NCBI GenBank assembly: GCA_910578795.1
Contig: CAJTSD010000001.1
Span: 167,398-231,397, forward strand
Length of the DNA: 64,000 nucleotides
From: an uncultured Lachnospiraceae bacterium
GTDB lineage: Bacteria; Bacillota; Clostridia; Lachnospirales; Lachnospiraceae
Direction of reading: 5' to 3'
Shown here one piece after another: positions 16,269-25,400 of the stretch. Positions within the stretch are counted from its first letter, which is position 1, and every line of letters begins with the position of its first letter. Below the pieces are notes generated by a model. The model did no database searches. It saw only the letters and a list, made by a program, of their open reading frames with translations, and was not told the origin of the DNA. The position numbers and the translations under genes are program-made.

Positions 16269-16724
16269 TTATATGGCAGGTCTTGATGTGATATGTATTG
16301 CGATATTACAGTCTGCAATAAACTGGTAATTCGCTTCAAGTCCGTATTCAATCGATATGTTTATATCGTCCTGTGTTTCTTCCGTTCTGATTTTTTTCGT
16401 ATCAAGCGCAACCAAAATATTTCCAAAGGGAGTATGGTAATCCGCCATTGTTTTCTTACCCTCGGAAAACACCATCTGCACATTCACAGGACCTTTCTTG
16501 GAAATAATAAATTCCCTGTCCCTTAACCTTATCAGATTTTTGATAGCGCCTGCGAACCCGTCCACAAGCTCCTCATATACGATAAAATGCCCCTCATTTC
16601 TATAATAATATCTGCCAGGACAAATCGTTTCTATGCTGTCAAGTTCCTCGTCGCTTGCCGTTTCCCTTACATCAGCGTCTGCAAACTGCAGCCCCTTTAC
16701 CGACACCAGTACATCTTTTGTCAT
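16269..16724 (-). CDS. DUF1934-family protein (YwiB-like)
   Basis: This 151-aa protein matches the DUF1934 pattern, a small calycin-like beta barrel found in Firmicutes. It begins MTKDVLVSVKGLQ, and has GRYYYRNEGHFIVYEE, the beta-strands around FIISKKGPVNVQMVF, and YHTPFGNILVALDTKKI near the middle. Its function is not established in any organism I know. AGGGGG precedes the ATG. It is next to a 77-aa membrane ORF, 9 bp away. Soluble, with no signal peptide. Confidence 0.8.
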   Translation of the reverse strand: MTKDVLVSVKGLQFADADVRETASDEELDSIETICPGRYYYRNEGHFIVYEELVDGFAGAIKNLIRLRDREFIISKKGPVNVQMVFSEGKKTMADYHTPFGNILVALDTKKIRTEETQDDINISIEYGLEANYQFIADCNIAIHITSRPAI

Positions 16725-16733
16725 AATACCCCC

Positions 16734-16967
16734 TCAGTTCCTGCCAAACAACTCCGCAATCCCGAACTTAAACTCCAGCCTTGGATTCTCGATGCCGTCT
16801 GTTTTATTGTTATAAAAATACAACTCCATAAACTCCTGTGCTTCTTCGCGGTCCAGTTCATTTCCTTCCTCATCAAAAATGCATCCGCCTGCCACATCAA
16901 TAAATATCTCCGGAGAGAGCGCACCAATCCAAAGCACTACCCCAAGCATCAATATCAAATTACGCAC
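16734..16967 (-). CDS. Small protein with N-terminal hydrophobic segment (77 aa)
   Basis: I do not recognise this. The GTG at 16967 has GGAGG 9 nt upstream, and the first 22 residues (MRNLILMLGVVLWIGALSPE) form a membrane helix or uncleaved signal. The remainder is acidic with many aromatic residues (EEAQEFMELYFYNN), likely outside the cytosol or on the membrane surface. It lies between the DUF1934 and GntR-type genes on the same strand, 9 bp from DUF1934. It is short, so the call depends on the good ribosome binding site. Confidence 0.55.
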   Translation of the reverse strand: MRNLILMLGVVLWIGALSPEIFIDVAGGCIFDEEGNELDREEAQEFMELYFYNNKTDGIENPRLEFKFGIAELFGRN

Positions 16968-17040
16968 CTGTCCATACCTCCTATATCCGTGTGTTCAAAC
17001 CCATTCGGGCATATATAAAGTATGGACAGCTTTTAACGGT

Positions 17041-17730
17041 TTATTCGCTATCGTTGTTTTTTTCACCTTTTTCAAGCTGCAGCTGCCTGATGATAGCCTC
17101 TTCCTGATTATCGATATGCTTTTTCACCACGCTCGCAGCCGCTTTTTTATCCTTGATCCGGATACATTTGTACATCTCCTTATGCTCCTGTACAAGCATG
17201 TCATGCTGACTGTCATCCTTGATATACTCAAAACGGTACCGGTACATTTGCTCGGATAAGTTGTTTACAAGCTGAATTAACCGCTGATTTCCTGTTGACA
17301 TCACGATAATATCATGAAATGCCACATCTGCCTCTGCGATTTTTCTCGTATCCTTTGTCTTTGTTGCCTCTTCAAAACACTCGCATGCCTCACAAAGAAG
17401 TTCCAGCTCCCCCTGTCCCATGCGTTCACATGCCAACTCTATCGCAAGCACATCAAGCGCGCTGCGCACTTCAAGTACATCTTTTAAACTTTTCCATGAA
17501 ATCTGCGCGACCTCCGCACCTCTGCGCGGTATCATAATCACAAGACCTTCCAGCTCAAGTCTTCTGATTGCTTCTCTTATGGGCGTACGGCTTACACCAA
17601 GCTTATTTGCAAGATGTATTTCCATCAGTCTTTCGCCCGGCTTCAATTTCCCTGTAAGAATTTCCTGCCTCAGCGTATTAAACACCACATCCCGAAGCGG
17701 CAAATACTCGTCGTCCATAATCATGCTCAT
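17041..17730 (-). CDS. GntR-family transcriptional regulator (FadR/FCD subgroup)
   Basis: This 229-aa protein has a winged helix-turn-helix, with LKPGERLMEIHLANKLGVSR and TPIREAIRRLELEGLV, followed by an all-helical FCD ligand-binding domain (about residues 80-220). FCD regulators bind small acids or sugar acids. The metal-ligand residues in this subgroup (Asp and His in the FCD domain) have plausible counterparts (AFHDIIVMSTG and later H), but the ligand is unknown. GGAGG precedes the ATG at 17730 by 10 nt. It lies downstream of ispE, and its target is not clear from the neighbours. Confidence 0.9.
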   Translation of the reverse strand: MSMIMDDEYLPLRDVVFNTLRQEILTGKLKPGERLMEIHLANKLGVSRTPIREAIRRLELEGLVIMIPRRGAEVAQISWKSLKDVLEVRSALDVLAIELACERMGQGELELLCEACECFEEATKTKDTRKIAEADVAFHDIIVMSTGNQRLIQLVNNLSEQMYRYRFEYIKDDSQHDMLVQEHKEMYKCIRIKDKKAAASVVKKHIDNQEEAIIRQLQLEKGEKNNDSE

Positions 17731-17760
17731 ACAAATAAATCCTCCTCGTTTTTCTTATTC

Positions 17761-18642
17761 CTACTGATTGTAAAATGTCGTAACATGAATTTGCGCATAA
17801 ACCCCTTTTTGTTCCAGTGTCCTGCGCACATACTCTGCTGCATTAGAGGCTGTCGCAACATCCTGAAACACACCGAAGATACTCGGTCCGCTCCCGCTCA
17901 TCATTGCACCCAATGCACCGTTTCCTGTCAGCATTTTCTTAATATCCGTAATAATTGGAAATTCCGCTTCTGTAACACTTTCCATCACATTTTCCATGCG
18001 TTGTGTAATGCCCGCCAAATCACTGTCCTCCAATGCCCTTACCATACCGTCAATATCAGGGTGTGTTTTCATTTCGCTCAAATCAAGACTCTGATACACC
18101 TTTCCTGTTGATACCATAATCGGCGGCTTTACCACCACGATATCCGCATGAGGCGGCTTCGGCAGCGGTGTAAGTTTTTCACCGATTCCCTCTGCAAGCG
18201 CCGTACCACCCATAATACAGAAGGGAATATCTGCACCAAGCGGCAGCGCAATCTCCATCAGTTCTTTTTTGCTCCTGCCAAGCGCAAACATCTCGTTCAT
18301 GGCTAGCATTATGCCTGCTGCGTCCGTGCTGCCTCCTGCCATTCCTGCTGCCACGGGAATATTCTTTTTCAGGCTTATTTCAATTCCCTGCTCGATATGG
18401 TAACGTTCCCGCATCAGCTTTGCCGCTTTATAAATTAAATTATCCTCAAGCTTTCCGAGGTTATCCACGCTGTTAATCAGCAGGACAATATCCGGTTCCA
18501 GCCTTTTCTTCAGGAACAGTTCATCATATAAATCTATGGTCTGCATAATCATTTTTACTTCATGGTAGCCGTTTTCAAGCCGTCTGCATACATCTAACCC
18601 TAAGTTTATTTTAGCCCTTGCCTTATAATTCAAAGAATCCAT
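17761..18642 (-). CDS. ispE: 4-diphosphocytidyl-2-C-methyl-D-erythritol kinase
   Basis: This 293-aa GHMP kinase phosphorylates CDP-methylerythritol in the non-mevalonate isoprenoid pathway. Visible are the N-terminal KARAKINLGLDV, the ATP loop PVAAGMAGGSTDAAGIM, and the C-terminal MMSGSGPSIFGVF. The start at 18642 follows GGGGAG; the longer ORF adds 11 residues without family similarity. It is followed after 30 bp by the GntR gene. The presence of ispE implies the organism uses the MEP pathway. No defects seen. Confidence 0.95.
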   Translation of the reverse strand: MDSLNYKARAKINLGLDVCRRLENGYHEVKMIMQTIDLYDELFLKKRLEPDIVLLINSVDNLGKLEDNLIYKAAKLMRERYHIEQGIEISLKKNIPVAAGMAGGSTDAAGIMLAMNEMFALGRSKKELMEIALPLGADIPFCIMGGTALAEGIGEKLTPLPKPPHADIVVVKPPIMVSTGKVYQSLDLSEMKTHPDIDGMVRALEDSDLAGITQRMENVMESVTEAEFPIITDIKKMLTGNGALGAMMSGSGPSIFGVFQDVATASNAAEYVRRTLEQKGVYAQIHVTTFYNQ

Positions 18643-18704
18643 ACTGCTCCCCTTTTTGTATTTTTTTAAGAACAATTTATTTGATTATACCGAAAAAACC
18701 CCAC

Positions 18705-19304
18705 TTAGTCAACTACCCAAAGGCTTACCTGATTTTCGTAATGATGCTTTTTAAACATTGTTCTATAAATATTATCAAGCGATTGGAACAAAATGCCCGT
18801 TTCCTGTTTCTCCCTTGAATTTTGGGCAAACTGATACAACAGGATGCTATATGTCACACCAAATAGCCGCGAACCAAGCATTGTGCCCTGGCAGCCATTA
18901 TTTTCGTAAAACGCAATTCTGCGCTCGCGAATCCTGCGTTCCTGTTCGTTTTCGGCAAAGTCAATGTTTTCGGATTCAATAAAAAATCCCTCAAGTCCTG
19001 GGTATTTTTGTTTCAGGGCATCTTCTATTAAAATAAAGAAATGATGTCCGACACCTGTACCACGGTGTTGTTTGATGACGGCAAGGTAATCAAGAAGCCC
19101 GTAAGGCTGCCCTTCGGCGACAATAAAGACTGCATAGGCACGCAATTCACTGTTTTCGTAAAGTCCGAATGCACTGCTCAGTCCTGTTTCCATTGTGTAT
19201 ACCATCCGCTCAAGCGGTTTTAATTCATCTGCCGGAAAGTCGTCTGTCATGTAGGTTTGGTAAATCATTGTGAATTCCTTAACATTCAATTCTTTGAGGT
19301 ACAT
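18705..19304 (-). CDS. GNAT-family acetyltransferase
   Basis: This 199-aa protein has the GNAT acetyl-CoA loop Q/RxxGxG/A in KQHRGTGVGHHFF (residues about 84-96), preceded by the beta-4 strand LLDYLAVI. The C-terminal half continues with AFYENNGCQGT, which gives the substrate pocket. It should acetylate an amine of a small molecule, peptide or protein, but the substrate is not identifiable. ATG at 19304 is preferred over 19331. It lies after the GH53 gene on the same strand but is separated by a stem-loop, and precedes ispE. Confidence 0.85.
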   Translation of the reverse strand: MYLKELNVKEFTMIYQTYMTDDFPADELKPLERMVYTMETGLSSAFGLYENSELRAYAVFIVAEGQPYGLLDYLAVIKQHRGTGVGHHFFILIEDALKQKYPGLEGFFIESENIDFAENEQERRIRERRIAFYENNGCQGTMLGSRLFGVTYSILLYQFAQNSREKQETGILFQSLDNIYRTMFKKHHYENQVSLWVVD

Positions 19305-19422
19305 TGTTCTTCCATTTCCTTTCTTTATCAAAAATACATAAATATAATAAAAATATATATCACAATCACAACATTACGGATATGTTGTAGTATAAACTAT
19401 TTAAACGCAGCTTACAACAAAC

Positions 19423-19452
19423 ACAGGGCAGAAGTTTTTACTTCTGCCCTGT
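19423..19452 (-). terminator. Stem-loop at the 3' end of the GH53 gene
   Basis: ACAGGGCAGAAG (19423-19434) and CTTCTGCCCTGT (19441-19452) form a perfect 12-bp stem with a 6-nt loop, just after the GH53 stop. The T tract on the minus strand is weak (TGTTTGTTG), so it may stabilise the long mRNA as well as terminate. Confidence 0.65.
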
Positions 19453-19462
19453 TCACCCGTGC

Positions 19463-22400
19463 TTAATGAATGACAAACGTTTTTGCAACGGTACCGGAAT
19501 AATTTCCGATTCCTGTAATTGTAACATGTGCCTCATTTGTCGGTCGTGTATTGTTGTCATAGGTAACAATATAATCCCTGTTCACTTTCAGGTTTCTGCC
19601 GTTTACACGGACATTCAGCTTCGGTTTTACAGGTTTTCCCTTGTAGGTCTGAACTTTAATGTCTTTTACGCCTGCTGCCGTAATGCGTCCTGTGGTAATT
19701 GTAAACTTCAATGTCTGCGATTTCTTTCCAACGCCCTTCAAAGATGCATTAAAACCTTTTTCCTTAATTGTGGCAGTCGGTGCATTTTTCGCTGACAGAC
19801 TCGCTACATTTTTGTTGTTGCTGAATTTTACAGTGTAAGCCGCGCCACGCTTCACATCAACTTCCATACCAAGATCTTTGTATACAAAGCTGATCGCAGG
19901 CTGCACCTTGCTTCCGGTGTATTCAACCGGATTGACTGTAATCACAAAATCATCCAGTTTCACATCTTTTACTGTAAATACGTTGTTGCAAAGAACCGTT
20001 CCACTGTAATTTCCTTTTCCTTTAATGACTGCGGATGCAATAGAACCTGCCTTTAAGCTGTTTTTGTATGAAATCGAGTAATCCGTGCCTTTAATAAGCA
20101 GCTTCTTTGAACCGTTTCCGTTAATAACATAGACATTCAGTTCCGGTTTCCATTCGTAACCCGTGTATGGAAGGTAACGTTTGCCATCTGTTCCAACCCG
20201 CTTTTCTTCCTTGGAGAGTATGGTTTCTTCTTTTGGCTCCCATACAATCTCTCCCTCTTTAAACGTGCTGGTTTTGTCATCATATCTGCCGTTTGCAGGA
20301 AGCGGCTTCTTTTTAATCGTAAACGTAATCTTTCTGGTTCCGGCATACTCGCCTATTCCCGTGATTTTAACTGTCGCTTTTCCGACCTTAACGTTTGTCT
20401 TATTGCCGTCTTCATCACTATAGCTTACTGTGTAGTCTTCGTCGCACGTCAATGATTTACCAAGCGCCTTATTGTACAACAGCGACTTCAGATCCGAATC
20501 ATTCAAAGGAATCTCGTTTCCGGTATAGACCTTCTGTGACGGAGTTGTCACCTTTATTGCAGAGGATGAAATCAAGTGATTTTTGTCAACAACCCTGAAT
20601 TCTTCCGTCCGAGTGCCTTTGTAACCGTTATCGCCCTGAATCGTGACTATATAAGTGCCTGCATTCTGCATCTTGGGAAGCCTTGTCTTTTGTTCACCCT
20701 TCTTGTCGTAGACCGCTTTTCCGTTCTCATCAACAATCTCCGTAATGACATAGTGCTTGTTCAGGGATAACGTCTTCGATCCGATTCTTACCTGAACCTT
20801 CGGCGTCTTTCCCTGTGCAATTGAATCAATTGTAACCTTCACGTCATTATCATTGATATCCTTCTCGGAAATGTCAAACGTCTTTTCCACAGTACCTGTG
20901 TAATTGCCTTTTCCGGTAATCTTTACCAGCGGTTTCTTATCTGAACGTGTACTGATATTGACATTATTCCTGTAAGAAAGTGTGTAATCCCTGCCCTTCT
21001 GCAATACCTTATTGCCAATCTTTACTGTCACATTGGGTGTTACCTTGCTTCCCGTATACGCTCCTCCAACAACGGAAATGCTGGCTTTTTTATCAATCGG
21101 GCTTTTTTCAATCTTAAACTTCTGCTTAAATGAGCCTTTAATCTTCGTGCTGCTGTCCGCTGCAATGACATACATCGTTACATTGCCGGCATTGATATTC
21201 TGACCTTTCTCAAACTCAACTGTATAATCAACGTCCTGCTCCGCATCCAAAACCTTTCCGTTTTTGTCAGTCAGCTTGCTGATAACCGGTTCAATTTCCT
21301 CTCCGGTATAGTAATAAATTTCACTTAATACAGCCTTCGCCTTTGCAATGTCAGTCTTTGTATCTGCAATGTCAAAGTATAGTGTTCTCTGTCCGGTAAA
21401 CCTGGTACCTTTTGCCTGAATCGTAATCTCTGCTCTTCCGACATTCTTATTGTTTCTGTACGATACCTTATAATCATCGTTTGTCAGCTTATAGCCAAAA
21501 TAGCTTAATGTAAGATTCAGCTCGATGTTCTTGCCCGTATACTCCATCGGTGTTTCTGGTATTCCTTCTACAAGTACATCCTCGCTGTTAATCGCAACCG
21601 CTTTATCGAATATTTGTTCGAAAACAGCATCTACCGTAACAACATCTCCTGGCATTGCAAAGCTTGCCAGCATGGTTTCCTTGTTCTCGCTTCTGTCATA
21701 CGTAAGAACCGCCGTCTTTGTTTCCGCGTCATAAGCTGCGAGCTTTTCTGCATTGACTGCATCCTTCAGGCTGTCTGCCGCTTCCAATCCGGTAACCTTC
21801 AGCTGTGATAAATAATATCCGTTCTCCGGTCTTGCCGTGATGCGTACAATCTCACCGCTGTCTGCTTCCATGCTGCTGACGTTGACCGTACCATGTGCAG
21901 CGCTTCCCACATTCACGCCGTACTTGCCGTACAGATACATGTCGTCAATCGTTCCCCAAGCGCCGCCGACCGTGGATTCAATTTCCATTCCGACAATCAA
22001 CGTATCTCCTGTGGAAACCTTGATGTTCTTAATTTCCGGATTCACCCAGTTGAGCCATCCGTTTAACCCACATGTCTGCTCATACCGCGTTTCTTTTCCG
22101 TCTGTATCTTTTACAATAACATATAAAACCTGCTCATCCTTTGAAGATGCGCCATTACCCTGAATAAATCCGCCAGCCGTATAGGTTCCCGGTTTCAGAT
22201 CTGTCACAGTCTGCTCTATTGTAAAGTGAATCTCTTCCTGACACCAGAAATGCATACCATTCGCACCGGTATGCGGATCCTCTGCCCGCACTTCAAAATG
22301 ACCGATGCTGGAATCCATCACATAATCCGCAGGCTTATCAAGCAGTGTTTTTATCCACGGCTCCTGTCCGTCCTCAAAACCTCTGTTTATAAGGATATTG

Positions 22401-25400
22401 CTGGTAGAAAGCACTTCGAGCTGCAGCATGATGTCATATGTTTCCGTCTTTGTTTCCGGCGCACCGTCTACAATGTAATATTCACATGTCGCAATACCGT
22501 CAATTTCATAAATTGCCGCCTTATCCGTATTGATTAGCGGTACCTGTTTTTCATCCCATTTTACCTTGATTGACTTCAAGTGCGGATTACCGCCTTCATC
22601 GGTACTCTTTGTGCCATCGTTAAAGGTAACGACCACGTCTTTACCGTCCGGCAGAACAACAGGTTCACCTACATTAATTCCCTTTGTTCCTGTCCATTCA
22701 ATTTTTGCTTCTACACTGGCAATCTCATTCTTTCTGTCTGTCGCAACCGCTCCTGTGCGGATATATTTGTAAGCCTTTGCCGTTGCAAGCGCTTGACCGT
22801 TAAAGTCAAACCATGCCTGATTATCAACCGCACTTCCGCCGTACCATCTTCCAGCGTCAATCGGGTCGTATTCCGCAGAATAGCTTGACGCCCAGCCTGA
22901 ACCGTATTTTTCCCATGCGTCCTTATTTTTGTTATACAGACCTTGGTCAAGTGTCTTTGCGTTGTATGCATAGTACGGAGAAACCCATGCAGGCTCCCAG
23001 TAGAATACACCGATTGCCGGATTTCCGGCTGCAGCGCCATTGACCAAATTCACTGCATTTACGACATCGCGCATCTCGTCCGCCTGTCCCTGGACAGAAA
23101 CCGGATACTGCAATGTCTGTGTTAATCTCGGTGCAGTATTTTCATGACCATCGCCGTCATCCCATGTTGTCACCCATGATGTTTCTGCAACCATCACTTT
23201 TTTGCCGTATGTATTGGCTATGTTCGTTAATACCGAAGTCAGATTTTCCGTTGTTCCATGCCAAAACGGATAGTAAGAAGCCGCAAATACATCGTAGTCC
23301 ACTCCATGGCTTGCTGCATTTGCTGCATATCCGGCAAACGCACTGGAAGAAGGATCTGCAAAATGCAGCGCTACAAGGCAGTTCTCGTCAAATTCGCGGA
23401 CGCCTTTGCTTCCGGCATTGAAAATCCTCGCCATTTTGTCCCAGCCTTTTTCGCCGCAGACAGCATTGTTGGTTTCATTTCCGACCTGTACCATTCCGAC
23501 ATCAACGCCTGCAGCCCTTAAAGCCCTCAGGCTGTCGCGCGTATACGCGTAAACCGCTTCCTCTTTCTCTTCAATCGTGTAATGTTCCCAAGCCTTAGGT
23601 GCATCCTGTTTTGAAGGATCTGCCCAAAAATCTGAGTAGTGGAAGTCAATCAGAACTCGCATACCTGCCTTTGTTGCAAGGCGTCCGATTATCTTTGCTT
23701 TTTCCAGGTCATTATTTCCACCGCCGTATCCATTACCGTTTCCGTCATATGGATCGTTCCAAATACGGATACGGACCCAGTTCGTTCCGCCATCGTGCAG
23801 CAATTCAAAGAAACCTTCATCTGATAATGCTTTTCCGTCCTCATCCTTGAAAACCGTTCCGCTTTCCTTAAGGGAAAGGTAGGAAGAAAGGTCTGCACCC
23901 ATGATAAAATCATCCGCTACGGCTACAGGCGCAACCTTGATTTCCGCTCTTTCCCATGTGCTGGGAACAAGCTCTGCCATTGCGATTGTCAAATCGTCAT
24001 ATGCTGTCTGAATTTCCTCGTTTGTCGCACCTTCCTTTGCCATGACTGCTTCTGCAGCAGTAATTTTTTCAAGGAAGAGATTCCATTTTCCTCCATCACT
24101 TTCACTGTCATGGTAATACTTGTTTTCGCCTGTTTCTTCCGCTTTCAGATCCTCATCACGAAGTTTTACTGCCGTATCAACCAAGGTTTTCAGATCTTCC
24201 ATCGTAATCAGTCTGGAATCAGACAGCTGACCGTCTTTATAGTAAATGTAACCTCGAAAGACAGGTGTCAGGTCAATGCTGTATTCGTCCGCAGCCGGAC
24301 CATTAAGCAGACCTTTTACCCATGTATAGCCGCTGTTTTCCTTGACGTACAGGTCGCCTATTTTATCGGATGCATTCTGTGTATCGGGCACGTTGAATGT
24401 CAGGTAATACCAATTGTTCATGGTATCCGGGGTCATATGATAATACTTGTTATTCCATTCATCCGTGTAATCTTCCGTAAGGGTAACAATTTCCCCACTG
24501 CTCTCATCTACAGTCGTGAGCGCGTTTGCCAGCGCAATTGCCGGTATTCCGGTATCACTGTATACGTAGAACGTTACGTTGCGCATAACTGCAACCGCTT
24601 TGTCTTTGCCTAAGTAGTATTTTCCGTTTTTCACTGCATAGGCGGTTTCCCCGTTATTTAAAACAGGATAATTTGTTCCGTCAACGGAATAGGTTGCTAC
24701 TGCGGTAGCAGGATCACTCTTTTTATGGATTTCAAATCCGGGCCAGTTTTCAGCCGGAGTGGGCACGAAAACCATAGGAATACTGTACCATCCGTGATAT
24801 CCTTCCACTGCCGTCATAATGTATGTATCGCCTTCATTCCATACGTTCCAGTCCGTATACTTTTCTGCTGTGGAATAAGACTGGTCGCCGCCCCAAAAAA
24901 CAAGTCCAAGCTGGTCGTCTTTCTCAATGCTGTCATTGTAATAGTAGAACATGACAGCGGATGTCTTTTCTTCCATACCTTTTACGGCGGAAGAAAGCGC
25001 CTGGTAAGCATCCGTAATTTTATCGCTTGTGTAATCGTCTGCCTTTGTGTCCTCACTGCTCTCACATTCGCTTACGACTGCCTGTGCCTGTGTGATTGCA
25101 TCCTGAAATGCCTTCCAGGAAGCCTCTGTATAGTTTTCTTCGCCTTTTTCTTTGACTGCGGTAACGTCCTCTGATGCCAAAAGGTCTTTTAACATCTTTA
25201 AGGTAACGCCATCCGCAAGCTCGATAGATTCATAAAATCTGCCGTTTCTATAGTAAATGCTGCCGCCAAATACCGGTCTGAAATCAACCGTCGTTGTATC
25301 TGTTCCCGGATCCTTGTTCAGGAATTTTGTTACAAGCGTGTAAGCTGCATTTGCATAACTGTAAAGTCCACAGATCTCATCGTCTGCCGATGCGCAGAAC

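Noticed and set aside
22711..23040. Opposite-frame open stretches inside the GH53 gene
   Set aside because: They are shadows of a long high-confidence coding region, lack ribosome sites and encode no recognisable domain.
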